64,000 nt of DNA from Pseudarthrobacter sp. ATCC 49987 (GCF_009928425.1 NZ_JAABNS010000001.1:4105728-4169727); one strand, 5' to 3'; shown: positions 8,787 through 17,409, counted from the first letter of the stretch. Made by a program: numbers and translations. The notes: a model not told the origin generated them from the letters alone.

Positions 8787-9539
8787 ATGGACCGGATTGT
8801 CGGAACGATGCTTGCGGGAGCTGTCGTCCTGGCCACCTCGTCCTGCGCGTTGCCAGGGGCCGGACCGCCGCCAGTATCCGCCACCCAGGCCACAGCCGCA
8901 GCGGCCGCCACGCCCCGGACTGCCGGCACCCTATTTGCGGCGAATCCCGGGAGCACCGCGGGCCCGGCGGCCGTGCCGCTGCCCGAGGCGCGGTTCGCCA
9001 ATCCCGACTACTACGCCATGCCCGGACAAACGATCACCTTCGACGTCTCGGCGTCGCTGCCCCGCGGCGTCAGCATCGCTCAGTACGAATGGGACTTCGA
9101 CGGCGACGGTGCCATCGATCAGGTGGGGCCGCTCCCCGTGGCTCCCCACAGGTACGCCGCCGCGTTCGAGGGTAAGGCGACGGTGCGGATTACCCATGCC
9201 ACGGGAGGCTTGTCGACGGCATCGACCGGGGTCCACATCGGCCGGGGGCCGCGGGACGGACTCCCCGCCGCGCCCATCAACGTGAGCGTGGTGGTGACCG
9301 CCCACTCGGGCGGCATCAGCACCGTCCAAATATCGTGGGAGCCGGGCGGGCCGGAGCCCTACCGCTGGGGTCTGACCGTTGACGGTTTTCCGGCCGGGAT
9401 TGTGGAGGGCCACACACGCACCGCGACCATGACGGACGTCCACCGGCTCAAGGACGTGAAGATCGGCGTCGTCGGGTTCACTGAGAACCAAGGCATGGGG
9501 GCCTCCGCCGGCGTGACGCTTCCCGCGCTGCCGGATTAG
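8787..9539 (+). CDS. Exported PKD-domain protein, probable lipoprotein
   Basis: This 250-residue protein begins with a short signal sequence ending in VVLATSSC, an imperfect lipobox, then a Ser/Thr/Ala/Pro-rich linker to about residue 65. A PKD fold follows (YYAMPGQTITFDVSAS, then EWDFDGDGAIDQ and a strand YAAAFEGKATVRI). The last ~85 residues look like a second beta-sandwich. The ATG at 8787 is preferred because TTGGGGAG lies just before it; the longer in-frame extension is not hydrophobic. PKD domains mediate binding in extracellular proteins; no enzyme domain is visible. Confidence 0.72.
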   Translation: MDRIVGTMLAGAVVLATSSCALPGAGPPPVSATQATAAAAATPRTAGTLFAANPGSTAGPAAVPLPEARFANPDYYAMPGQTITFDVSASLPRGVSIAQYEWDFDGDGAIDQVGPLPVAPHRYAAAFEGKATVRITHATGGLSTASTGVHIGRGPRDGLPAAPINVSVVVTAHSGGISTVQISWEPGGPEPYRWGLTVDGFPAGIVEGHTRTATMTDVHRLKDVKIGVVGFTENQGMGASAGVTLPALPD

Positions 9540-9560
9540 GCGGCTCCGGCGCCAACCGCC

Positions 9561-10376
9561 TCACGCCCGGGCGATCACCTCGCCGTTGGGGATCAGGAAC
9601 CAGCCGTCGTCCGTGGAACCCCAGCGGTGCCAGCCGGCCGAAATCCGGGCAAGGTCGGCGGCGTTGGCGAAGCCGTATTCGAGAGCCTGGTCCGCAAAGG
9701 CCGAGTGCAGCACGCGTTCGCCCCACACCCGGGCCTGCCAGCGGCGCTGCTGGCCGGTCGCGTAGAGCCAGTTGCTGCTGGAGGGTGCGACGTCGGTGAA
9801 CCCGGCGGACTGGGCCCAGGAAACCAGGCGTCGGCCGGCGTCGGGCTCGGCGCCGTTCCGGCGTGCGATCCGCTGGTAGAGCTCCATCCATTCATCCAGC
9901 TCGGGGACGGCCGGGTACCAACTCATGCCGTGGAAATCTGCGTCGCGCACCGCCACGATCCCGCCGGGCTTGGCGACGCGGCGCATTTCCCGCAGGGCCG
10001 CAACAGGGTCCGTGAGATGCTGCAGGAGCTGGTGGGCGTGCACGACGTCGAATGTCTCGTCCTCGAAGTCGAGGTCGTAGATGTTGCCGGCGACGAACTC
10101 GACGTTCTGCACGCCCCGCTCGGCCGCGAGGGCGGCCGCCTGGCCGATCACCTCGGGCGAGCGGTCCAGCCCGGTGACCTTCCCGGGGGAGACGAGCCCG
10201 GCGAAATCGCACGTGATGCTGCCCGGCCCGCAGCCGACGTCGAGCACCGAAACCCCCGGGGTCAGGTGCGGGATCACAAACGCCGCGGAGTTCTCCGCCG
10301 TCCGGGAGGCGTGGGCGCGGACCACAGACTCGTGGTGGCCGTGGCTGTACACATCTTCAGGCTGCTGCGCACTCAT
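9561..10376 (-). CDS. Class I SAM-dependent methyltransferase
   Basis: This 271-residue protein has the Rossmann-type methyltransferase pattern. Motif I is VLDVGCGPGS, the acidic residue after strand 2 is in GLDRSPEVI, motif II-like is FDVVHAHQLLQHL, and motif III-like is AKPGGIVAVRD. This arrangement is typical of UbiE/MenG-like small-molecule methyltransferases. The methyl acceptor is not evident. It diverges from the APC permease, with a ~120-base promoter region between them. Confidence 0.85.
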   Translation of the reverse strand: MSAQQPEDVYSHGHHESVVRAHASRTAENSAAFVIPHLTPGVSVLDVGCGPGSITCDFAGLVSPGKVTGLDRSPEVIGQAAALAAERGVQNVEFVAGNIYDLDFEDETFDVVHAHQLLQHLTDPVAALREMRRVAKPGGIVAVRDADFHGMSWYPAVPELDEWMELYQRIARRNGAEPDAGRRLVSWAQSAGFTDVAPSSSNWLYATGQQRRWQARVWGERVLHSAFADQALEYGFANAADLARISAGWHRWGSTDDGWFLIPNGEVIARA

Positions 10377-10496
10377 AATGAAACGCTACCGCCCCGCACC
10401 GGCAAATCCGCGAAAGCGGGGGTAACGGCCGGGAAGACGGCAGGATTTCGCGCGCGGCCGTCCGTTTTGCCGCTTCCGGCCGGGGCGGTTCCGCGG

Positions 10497-11846
10497 ATGA
10501 TTAGAGGAGTGAACACCAACAGCAGCAAGCAGTCAGGGCTCGGCCTGTTCCGGGCCACCGGCATCTACGTCGGGGCGATCCTGGGCTCGGGCATCCTGGT
10601 CCTCCCGGCCATCGCTGCCAAGGAGGCAGGGCCAGCGTCGCTCCTGGCCTGGACCCTGCTGCTGGTGTTCTGCACCCCCGTGTCCTTCAGTTTCGCTGAG
10701 ATGAGCCGCCAGCAGCCCGACGCAGGCGGAATCGCCCACTTTGTCACGCGCGCCTACGGACGCCGTGCCGCGGTCGTGGCCGGCTACCTCTTCTACTTCG
10801 CCATTCCCTTCGGTGCCCCGGCGACAGCCGTGATCGGCGGCAACTACATCGCCCACGCGCTGGGCGGCGGGCGCGGGACGGCGTTGGTGGCCGCCGCACT
10901 GCTGCTGGCCGCCGCTTTCGCGAGCAACGCCGTCGGGATCCGGATGTCCAGCGGCATCCAGCTGGTACTGATGGTATTGCTCGTCGGACTGCTGGCACTG
11001 GCCGTCGCCCTGGCTGCACCGTTTGGACGGGCGGGGAACTTCGAGCCGTTCGCGCCGCACGGCTACTGGGCCGTGGGCGGCGCGGCCAGCCTGCTCTTTT
11101 TCTGCTTCGCCGGCTGGGAGGCGGTCACGCATATCGCCGGGGAGTTCCGCCACCCGGAACGTGACCTCAAACGGGCCACCTGGCTCACCCTGATTGTGGT
11201 CGGTGTGGTCTACCTCGGCGTCGTCTCGGCGTCGGTCGCTGTGCTGGGCCCCGCACTTCCGGGCAGCGAGGTGCCGATCGCGGAGCTGCTCGAAAAGGGA
11301 CTGGGCGGATTCGCTGCGCCGCTGACCGCCGCCGCCGCGGTGCTGACCTTCGGTCCGGTCAACACCTTTGTCGCCGGCGCCAGCAGGCTGGGGGCGAGCC
11401 TGGCGTCCGACGGCGTTTTGCCGCGGGCCCTCGCGCGGGGCGCCGGTCCGGGGGAGGTGCCCACGGCCAGCCTGGGATTGCTGGGCGTGATGACGTTGCT
11501 GTCCTTCGGGGCGGCGGCAGCCGGGCTGGTCGACTTGCAGCTCCAGATCGGGGCGGCGTCGGCCTGTTTCACCGCAGTGACGGCGTTTGGCCTGCTCGCC
11601 GGGATCCGTTTGCTGCCCACCCGGACGCCGGCCTGGCTCGGAGTCATAGTGGCTGCTGCTGTGATGCTGGCCGTGCTGCTCTTCAGCGGATGGGCACTCG
11701 TGGTCCCGCTCGGGCTGGCCGTGGCCGCCATCTTGGCTGGCCGGCCGGGCGCACGGGTATGGCAGTTGGGACGCGCGAAAACGCCAACTAGTGCCGGTCG
11801 GCGGGAGCCGGTGCCGGCTGCTGCGCGGCCTCCTGCCCGGCCCTGA
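10497..11846 (+). CDS. APC superfamily amino-acid permease (YjeH-like)
   Basis: This ~449-residue permease has about 12 helices. The first carries the APC motif GIYVGAILGSGILVLPAIAA, and FCFAGWEAVTHIAGEFRHPERD is a later signature. The overall pattern is closest to the YjeH-type branch, which includes amino-acid exporters, but direction and substrate are inferred only loosely. The start is uncertain: ATG 10497 or GTG 10509; an AGAGGAG sits too close to the latter. Its last 59 bases overlap the convergent marR-type gene. Confidence 0.82.
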   Translation: MIRGVNTNSSKQSGLGLFRATGIYVGAILGSGILVLPAIAAKEAGPASLLAWTLLLVFCTPVSFSFAEMSRQQPDAGGIAHFVTRAYGRRAAVVAGYLFYFAIPFGAPATAVIGGNYIAHALGGGRGTALVAAALLLAAAFASNAVGIRMSSGIQLVLMVLLVGLLALAVALAAPFGRAGNFEPFAPHGYWAVGGAASLLFFCFAGWEAVTHIAGEFRHPERDLKRATWLTLIVVGVVYLGVVSASVAVLGPALPGSEVPIAELLEKGLGGFAAPLTAAAAVLTFGPVNTFVAGASRLGASLASDGVLPRALARGAGPGEVPTASLGLLGVMTLLSFGAAAAGLVDLQLQIGAASACFTAVTAFGLLAGIRLLPTRTPAWLGVIVAAAVMLAVLLFSGWALVVPLGLAVAAILAGRPGARVWQLGRAKTPTSAGRREPVPAAARPPARP

Positions 11847-12315
11847 CCGTCGCCTCGATCATCGAGGACATGAACCGCGTCGCGATGTCCAGTTCCTCCG
11901 GAGTGAATTCGGCCATCGCGGCCGCCATGTGCCGGGCCAGCGGCTGGAACATGGCGCCGCCGTCGCGGTAGGCCTTGGGGGTCATGCGGAGCTGGACCTG
12001 GCGGCGGTCCGGGCCCTCCCGCTCGCGAATCACGTGGCCGGAGCTGTGCAGCCGGTCGATCAGTGCCGTGGTGGCGGGTGAGCTCAGGTGGAGTTCCTTG
12101 CGGAGCACGCCCGGCGTGACGATCTGGTTCCTCGCGGTGTGCTGCATGATCACGGCCAGGGCATTGAGGTCCGTCCGGTGCATGTCGTTGCGGCCGCCGG
12201 CGGAATCCACGTAGCGGTTGGCCTCGAGGCTGAATTCCTGAAGCAAGCGGACCAACGGCGGCGGTCCGGAAGGCGGTCCGGAAGATTCGGGGCGTCCCGG
12301 CGGATCAACTGTCAC
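11788..12315 (-). CDS. MarR family transcriptional regulator
   Basis: This ~175-residue regulator has a MarR winged helix-turn-helix: recognition helix region LSSPATTALIDRLHSSGHV followed by the wing motif REREGPDRRQVQLRMT. Flanking helices form the dimer interface. GTG at 12315 is chosen because GGAAGG lies six bases upstream; an in-frame GTG at 12348 would add 11 residues. It diverges from an MMPL exporter across a region with two overlapping dyads, so it probably represses that exporter and itself until a ligand binds. Confidence 0.85.
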   Translation of the reverse strand: MTVDPPGRPESSGPPSGPPPLVRLLQEFSLEANRYVDSAGGRNDMHRTDLNALAVIMQHTARNQIVTPGVLRKELHLSSPATTALIDRLHSSGHVIREREGPDRRQVQLRMTPKAYRDGGAMFQPLARHMAAAMAEFTPEELDIATRFMSSMIEATVRAGQEAAQQPAPAPADRH

Positions 12316-12447
12316 GGCGAACCTTCCTCTCTCCTTTGCCTTGCCCACTGCTCCGCAGCAGGCGCCCTCCGGAGTTTACTTCAGCGGACCTCGGCCTCGG
12401 ACCGGCCCGGCGTCGAAGTATTTCCCAAGAATTGGACCCCACCCGTT

Positions 12448-12478
12448 TATCTCCATAGTGGAGATAGTCTACTATGGA
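12448..12478. promoter_or_regulatory. Probable MarR operator (two overlapping dyads)
   Basis: Positions 12448-12466 form a perfect 8-bp inverted repeat, TATCTCCA-TAG-TGGAGATA. Overlapping it, TCCATAGT (12452-12459) pairs with ACTATGGA (12471-12478). TACTAT at 12470-12475 could be the -10 box of the MMPL gene, so a bound repressor would cover the promoter. Confidence 0.65.
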
Positions 12479-12517
12479 CTCAATTCTACTCCTCCCAGGC
12501 ATGCACCAGAAGGAACC

Positions 12518-14743
12518 ATGAACAAGACACCACACGGCAGTGCCCGCGTCCCTTTCTGGCTGCGCTGGCTGATTCCCGTCCTGCTCGTCGTCACCTGGCT
12601 GGCCATCGCCGGGATCGGCGGGCCCACTTTTGGCCGGCTGAGCGAGGTCTCCTCCAATGACCAGGCGTCCTTCCTGCCGACGGGAGCCGAGGCCACGGAG
12701 GTCCGGGACTGGCAGGCCAAGTTCCGGGACACCAATGAGGTCCCAGCCGTCATTGTCATAGAGAGCGACTCGGCCTTCACCCCGGCCCAGCTCGGCGAGG
12801 TGGCAGCCCTCAAGGGCAAGCTGGAGGCGCTGGGCGCCGGCAGCACCGTCGTCGGCCCCATCCCGTCCGAGGATGCCAAGGCCGTGCAGTTTGTAGTCCC
12901 GATCGAATCGGCCGGCGAAGTGAAGGAAGTCGTCAAGGAACTCCGCGCGGAGGTGCAGGCATCCGCTCCGGCGGGAATGCAGACCTTCGTAACCGGTCCG
13001 GCCGGGCTTGCCGCGGACCTCGTCAGCGCCTTCGCGGGCATCGACGGCATCCTGCTGCTGGTGGCCCTTGCCGCGGTTTTCCTGATCCTGCTGATCGTCT
13101 ACCGCTCGCTGCTGCTGCCGATCGCCGTGCTGTTCACCTCGGTCTTCGCGCTCTGCGCCGCCATCCTGCTGGTTTTCGGGATGGCCAAGCTCGGCTGGAT
13201 CCAGCTCAACGGCCAGAGCCAGGGCATCCTGTCCATCCTGGTGATCGGTGCCGCCACTGACTACGCGCTGCTCTATGTGGCGCGGTTCCGTGAGGCGCTG
13301 ACGCACACGACCAACCGGACGGCCGCCGCGCTCACCGCGTGGAAGGCGGCCTGGGAGCCTATCCTGGCCTCCGGCGCCACCGTCATCATCGCGCTGCTGT
13401 GCCTGCTCTTGTCCGACCTCAACTCGAACAAGGCACTCGGCCCCGTGGCGGCCGCAGGCATCCTGTGTTCCCTCTTCGCGGCCCTGACCCTGCTGCCAGC
13501 GCTGATGGCGCTGCTGGGCCGCGCCGCGTTCTGGCCGTTCCGCCCCAAGCTGCTCCCGGAGACTGAGCGCGAGCCCGAACTCGTCACCGGCCTCGAGGGC
13601 CAGAAGGGCTTGTGGCGCGCCACCGGGTCCCTCGTGTCCCGCCGGCCGCGGACTGTCTGGGTCGCCTCCGTGCTGCTGCTCCTGATGGCCTCCGCCGGCG
13701 TGCTCCAGCTCAAGGCAAACGGCGTCCCGCAGACCGACGTGATCCTCACCGCCTCCAACGCCGTCGACGGCCAGGACGCCCTGGCCCGTCACTTCGACGC
13801 GGGCTCCGGCAGTCCTGCCGTGATCGTCGCTGACGAGGCGAAGGCGCAGGACGTGCTGGCCAAGACCAAAGCGACCGACGGCGTCGGGGCCGCCTACCTG
13901 CTGGCCGAAGGCAGCGTTCCGATCGTCCCCGGCGCTCCGGCCGCACCCGGCGCCCCGGCTTCTCCCACGGCTCCTGCGGTGAGGGACGGCAAGGTCCTGA
14001 TCAACGCGACGCTGGACTTCGCCGCGGACTCCAACGAGGCTGAAAACGTCGTGGTGGCCCTCCGCCAGGAACTGAAGAAAATCGACGACGGCGCCCTGGT
14101 CGGCGGAGTGACGGCGACGGCCCTGGACACGAACACCACTGCCCAGCGTGACCTCGTCACCATCATCCCTGTGGTCCTCGCGGTGATCCTGGTGATCCTG
14201 ATGCTGCTGCTGCGCTCCGTGCTGGCGCCGGTGCTGCTGGTTGCCTCGGTGGTGCTGTCCTACGCCGCCGCCATGGGAGTCTCCGCCTTCGTGTTCAACA
14301 ACATCTTTGGATTCCCGGGAGCCGATGCCACCGTCCCGCTCTTTGGCTTCGTCTTCCTTGTGGCGCTGGGGGTGGACTACAACATCTTCCTCATGAGCCG
14401 GGTCCGGGAGGAGTCCATTAAGCACGGCACCCGGCCCGGCATCCTGCGCGGCCTGGGCGTCACGGGCGGCGTGATCACCTCCGCCGGGGTGGTCCTCGCG
14501 GCCACGTTTGCCGCCCTGGGCGTTATCCCCATCATGTTCCTCGTGCAGCTGGCCTTCATTGTGGCCTTCGGCGTGTTGCTGGATACCGTCCTGGTCCGGT
14601 CGCTGCTGGTTCCGGCCCTGGCCTACGACATCAGCCCGCGGATCTGGTGGCCGAGCAAGTTGGGGCGCGCGCAGATGGATGCAACCGAGCGTGTCCGCCC
14701 GGCCGCCCCGGAGGCGGAATCCGCGGAGGCGGGAATCCGCTAG
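12518..14743 (+). CDS. MMPL/RND family transporter
   Basis: This 741-residue protein has the duplicated MMPL plan: a first helix (LIPVLLVVTWLAIAGIG), an extracytoplasmic loop to about residue 165, five clustered helices, a second exported loop and a final five-helix block. Motifs such as GAATDYALLYVARFRE and its second-half counterpart ALGVDYNIFLMSRVREE carry the membrane Asp-Tyr pairs typical of proton-driven MMPL exporters. AGAAGGA precedes the ATG at 12518. With the MarR gene opposite, export of a toxic hydrophobic compound or lipid is likely. Confidence 0.88.
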   Translation: MNKTPHGSARVPFWLRWLIPVLLVVTWLAIAGIGGPTFGRLSEVSSNDQASFLPTGAEATEVRDWQAKFRDTNEVPAVIVIESDSAFTPAQLGEVAALKGKLEALGAGSTVVGPIPSEDAKAVQFVVPIESAGEVKEVVKELRAEVQASAPAGMQTFVTGPAGLAADLVSAFAGIDGILLLVALAAVFLILLIVYRSLLLPIAVLFTSVFALCAAILLVFGMAKLGWIQLNGQSQGILSILVIGAATDYALLYVARFREALTHTTNRTAAALTAWKAAWEPILASGATVIIALLCLLLSDLNSNKALGPVAAAGILCSLFAALTLLPALMALLGRAAFWPFRPKLLPETEREPELVTGLEGQKGLWRATGSLVSRRPRTVWVASVLLLLMASAGVLQLKANGVPQTDVILTASNAVDGQDALARHFDAGSGSPAVIVADEAKAQDVLAKTKATDGVGAAYLLAEGSVPIVPGAPAAPGAPASPTAPAVRDGKVLINATLDFAADSNEAENVVVALRQELKKIDDGALVGGVTATALDTNTTAQRDLVTIIPVVLAVILVILMLLLRSVLAPVLLVASVVLSYAAAMGVSAFVFNNIFGFPGADATVPLFGFVFLVALGVDYNIFLMSRVREESIKHGTRPGILRGLGVTGGVITSAGVVLAATFAALGVIPIMFLVQLAFIVAFGVLLDTVLVRSLLVPALAYDISPRIWWPSKLGRAQMDATERVRPAAPEAESAEAGIR

Positions 14744-14792
14744 CCCGCACCCGCGACTGCGCACCCGCCTCGCCCCGCAGCCGCAGCCGCCG

Positions 14793-15755
14793 TCACTGTT
14801 CCTGGTCCCTCCACCAGGCAACGGTGGCGGCGGCTGCTTCCTTGAGCGGCGTGGGCTGCAGCCCCAGGGCCGCTTCGCTGGCGTTCGAGTCCATCACGAA
14901 GGGGCGTTCGAACTGGTACAGGGTTTCGGCCAGTTCCCGCGTTCCGGCGGAGAACATGCCCACCGTCCGCAGCACCCACCCGCGGACGGCGGCCACCCGC
15001 GGCGCCCGGACGCCGGCAGCGGCGGCGAACGCTGCAGCAATCTTCCGCTGGCTGAGCGCGGGGCCGGTCGGTGCGTGCCACACCCGGTTCCACAGCGCAG
15101 GATCCTGAGCTGCCCTGATCATGGCGGCGGCCAGGTCCGGCACATAGGTGAAGGAATGCGGCAGCCCAGCGTTGCCAATTACCATCAGGGGCTTTTCCGC
15201 CAGGACCGGCTTCACCATGCGCTCGCCGGCATGCGCGCCGCGGACCCTGGGACCGAAGAAATCGCTCGCCACCACACTCACGGTGTCCGTTGCGGACGCC
15301 GCACGGGCCGCGAGCAGGGCGGTGCGGATACCCCGTTTGCCGCCGCGGGCCTCCCGCGGGCCCTTCTCGGTCATCGGCCGTTCCGGCTCGCTGTAGGAGT
15401 ACAGGCTTTCCGGAAACACGACGACGGCGCCGGCCTCGCCCGCCGCGGCAAGCACCACCTCCTCGGCGCCGGGCAGTTCCTCCGCCCAGACCTTTGCGCT
15501 GTACTGCGATCCGTGGATGCAGTGGAACACGGCTTTGGCGCCCCGGAACAGCTCGCCGAGCCGCGCAAGGTCGGACACATCGACGGCCGTCTTTTCGATC
15601 AGCGGGTTGTCCGGTCCGGTGCCGGAGCGGGTGAGCACCCGCACCCGGTGGCCCGCTGCGGCGAGCTGTTCGGCCACCGTCCAGCCGACGGGGCCGGCGC
15701 CCGTGACGACAAACAGGGCAGTGGCCGGGGCCTCGGGGGATACGGACTGGGACAA
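14793..15755 (-). CDS. Atypical SDR / NAD(P)-binding epimerase-like protein
   Basis: This ~320-residue protein begins with a Rossmann motif (FVVTGAGPVGWTVAEQLA) followed by RVRVLTRSG, as in extended or atypical SDRs of the NAD-dependent epimerase group. Later segments (VFPESLYSYSEPE and FGPRVRGAHAGERMV) fit that fold. The frame is open further upstream, but that stretch holds the operator boxes and lacks a fold, so TTG at 15755, with AAAGCGAG upstream, is preferred. It diverges from a TetR gene that probably controls it. The substrate is unknown. Confidence 0.78.
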   Translation of the reverse strand: MSQSVSPEAPATALFVVTGAGPVGWTVAEQLAAAGHRVRVLTRSGTGPDNPLIEKTAVDVSDLARLGELFRGAKAVFHCIHGSQYSAKVWAEELPGAEEVVLAAAGEAGAVVVFPESLYSYSEPERPMTEKGPREARGGKRGIRTALLAARAASATDTVSVVASDFFGPRVRGAHAGERMVKPVLAEKPLMVIGNAGLPHSFTYVPDLAAAMIRAAQDPALWNRVWHAPTGPALSQRKIAAAFAAAAGVRAPRVAAVRGWVLRTVGMFSAGTRELAETLYQFERPFVMDSNASEAALGLQPTPLKEAAAATVAWWRDQEQ

Positions 15756-15837
15756 GGTGTTCTCGCTTTCGTTGTGGTCGCACGGGCCGCGGCGGCCCGG
15801 GCTGGGGCTGGATTGGCCAGGCCGCAACCTGAACCTG

Positions 15838-15918
15838 AGAGCACTGCTCTCTGAATTCAGGATGGATCCGGCTGGGGCGAAAGTCAAGAGCAGTGCTCAC
15901 ATTTGTTGACACTGCTCT
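15838..15918. promoter_or_regulatory. Probable TetR operators: three copies of an AGAGCACTGCTCT box
   Basis: AGAGCACTGCTCT (15838-15850) is a palindrome about one central base. AGAGCAGTGCTCA (15887-15899) is a near-perfect copy. A third, half-matching copy ends in CACTGCTCT (15906-15918), starting 19 bases after the second. All lie between the SDR and TetR genes, where they could control both. Confidence 0.7.
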
Positions 15919-15939
15919 GCTTTGTGGAATGCTGGAGCC

Positions 15940-16710
15940 ATGCCGCAGACCACTGACCTGGCCGTGAAGCCTCCCACTCCCCGCGAGCGTGCCCGGGCAC
16001 GGACCATCGAGGACATTGTGCGCCTCGGCCGGGAGCATCTGGCAGTGCACGGGGCTGCCGCGCTCTCCCTTCGCGCCGTGGCGCGGGATCTCGGCGTGGT
16101 CTCCTCGGCGGTCTACCGGTACGTGGAGAACCGCGAAGAGCTGCTGACCCTGCTGCTCATCGACGCGTACAACGAACTCGGAGACGAAGTCGACACCGCC
16201 GTCGCTGCCCTGCCCGTGACCGACTTTGCCGGGCGGTTCAGCGCACTGGGGTCCGCTGTGCGGCGCTGGGCGCTGCGCGAACCGGCCCGCTATGGGCTCC
16301 TCTTCGGCAGCCCTGTGCCCGGATACCAGGCGCCGGTCGAGCGGACCACGGCGCCGGGTACCCGGGTGATCTACGCCCTGATGGCGCTCCTGGACGGCGC
16401 CTACCGGGCCGGGCGGCTGGCCGCGCCTGACGGTCAGACCGTCGTCGTCCCCGCACTTTCCGCCGACCTGGAGCGGATCCGCAGCGGGATGGGACTCGCG
16501 GTGCCCGACGGGCTGCTGGCGCGCGGTGCCCTCGTCTGGACGTCCCTGTTCGGAGCCATCAGCTTCGAGGTTTTTGGCCAGTACGGCGCGGACACCTTTA
16601 GCGCCCCGGATGAACTCTTCGCCCACCATCTGACCGTGCTGGCGGACCTCGCAGGCCTTGAGCAGCCAGCGACCCAGGCCGGCCGGCAAGCCGCCGATCA
16701 CCCGGAATAG
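15940..16710 (+). CDS. TetR/AcrR family transcriptional regulator
   Basis: This 256-residue repressor has an N-terminal TetR DNA-binding domain: RTIEDIVRLGREHLAVHGAA followed by LSLRAVARDLGVVSSAVYRYVENREELL. The C-terminal ligand domain (RRWALREPARYGLLFGSPVPGY) matches the WHG-type TetR group. The ATG at 15940 has TGGAG five bases upstream. Three palindromic boxes precede it, so autoregulation and control of the divergent SDR gene are likely. The inducer is unknown. Confidence 0.87.
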   Translation: MPQTTDLAVKPPTPRERARARTIEDIVRLGREHLAVHGAAALSLRAVARDLGVVSSAVYRYVENREELLTLLLIDAYNELGDEVDTAVAALPVTDFAGRFSALGSAVRRWALREPARYGLLFGSPVPGYQAPVERTTAPGTRVIYALMALLDGAYRAGRLAAPDGQTVVVPALSADLERIRSGMGLAVPDGLLARGALVWTSLFGAISFEVFGQYGADTFSAPDELFAHHLTVLADLAGLEQPATQAGRQAADHPE

Positions 16711-16816
16711 CCGATGCCCCGGGGTTTTCCTTGCCCCCTGTTGTCTCCCGGTGGCGCTCGATAGACTGCCCCTGCGCCTGCCTGGGCGCGCCGAGGCTTC
16801 CAGGAAGGATCCAACC

Positions 16817-17107
16817 ATGTCCGAAAACAGCGAGTTTGATCGAACAGCAGCGGAACCCGAAGAGCAGGCCGCGGAAGGCCAGTATGTCGAGGGGGACTAC
16901 GGCACGGCCGGCACCGCCGGGGAGAACCCGCCCGAGGCCAAAGAGGGCGAATACCCCACCGGCGACTACGGGGCGGCCGGCACCAGCGGCGCCACCGCCG
17001 TCGGCGCGGAGGAAGGCGGTTACCCCGAAGGCGATTACGGCGCGGCGGGTGGCACCGCCGCGACGCCGGCTGACGCCGAGGAAGGCGAATATCCCGAAGG
17101 CGACTAA
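16817..17107 (+). CDS. Small acidic protein with GDYGxAG tandem repeats
   Basis: I do not recognise a named family. The 96-residue protein is very acidic, has no signal peptide or membrane helix and has essentially no Lys/Arg beyond the N-terminus. Three and a half tandem units of 25-27 residues each carry GxYxxGDYGxAG: GQYVEGDYGTAG, GEYPTGDYGAAG, GGYPEGDYGAAG and a last GEYPEGD that stops mid-unit at the C-terminus. Units are joined by Ala/Thr/Glu linkers, so the protein is probably disordered. CAGGAAGGA precedes the ATG. It lies about 390 bases before dnaK. Confidence 0.7.
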   Translation: MSENSEFDRTAAEPEEQAAEGQYVEGDYGTAGTAGENPPEAKEGEYPTGDYGAAGTSGATAVGAEEGGYPEGDYGAAGGTAATPADAEEGEYPEGD

Positions 17108-17242
17108 GGTACCGCCGGCGCCTCGCGCGCCGCTGGGCGGGGCGCTGATGAGGTGCCCGCACGGAACGCAGTGGAGCGGAACGCAGACACCGACGAAGCT
17201 GACCGCGGGGAGCGCTGACGGCGGACTTCGCGCACAGCGAAA

Positions 17243-17275
17243 TACCCGGCGGCTGGCCGCACTGTTGGCCGGGTA
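17243..17275 (+). terminator. Weak hairpin after the repeat-protein gene
   Basis: TACCCGGC (17243-17250) pairs with GCCGGGTA (17268-17275) across a 17-base loop. No T-run follows, so termination is only possible. The rest of 17108-17328 shows nothing else that I can support. Confidence 0.3.
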
Positions 17276-17328
17276 CTCCCCGGATTCCGGGGGAGAGCGA
17301 CTTCCAACGAGCGGGCCGCGCCGTCCAA

Positions 17329-17365
17329 AATCCAAAGTTGAGCGCATGACGCTCAACTTTGGATT
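17329..17365. promoter_or_regulatory. HspR operator HAIR 1 (perfect 16-bp arms)
   Basis: Two perfect 16-base arms (17329-17344 and 17350-17365) surround CATGA. The core is TTGAGC-N7-GCTCAA, which matches the HAIR consensus TTGAGT-N7-ACTCAA apart from the sixth base. The right arm overlaps the -35 box of the dnaK promoter. The hspR gene closes the same operon. Confidence 0.88.
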
Positions 17366-17391
17366 GACTTTAATCGGGGTCTGAGTAAAGT
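17364..17391 (+). promoter_or_regulatory. dnaK operon promoter
   Basis: TTGACT (17364-17369), 16 bases, then TAAAGT (17386-17391). The -35 touches HAIR 1 and the -10 touches HAIR 2, so HspR bound to either would block transcription. Confidence 0.6.
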
Positions 17392-17409
17392 TGAGTGCAG
17401 ATCGCTCAA
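17391..17409. promoter_or_regulatory. HspR operator HAIR 2
   Basis: TTGAGT-N7-GCTCAA with the same seven-base spacer as HAIR 1. It starts 53 bases after the TTGAGC of HAIR 1, about five helical turns, and lies at or just after the predicted -10 box. Confidence 0.82.

Noticed and set aside
12305..14821. Open frame of about 840 codons antisense to the MMPL gene
   Set aside because: Composition is Gln/His/Gly-rich nonsense typical of the reverse strand of a high-GC membrane gene.
14740..16818. Long minus-strand frame across the TetR gene
   Set aside because: It contradicts two well-supported divergent genes and the operator region between them.
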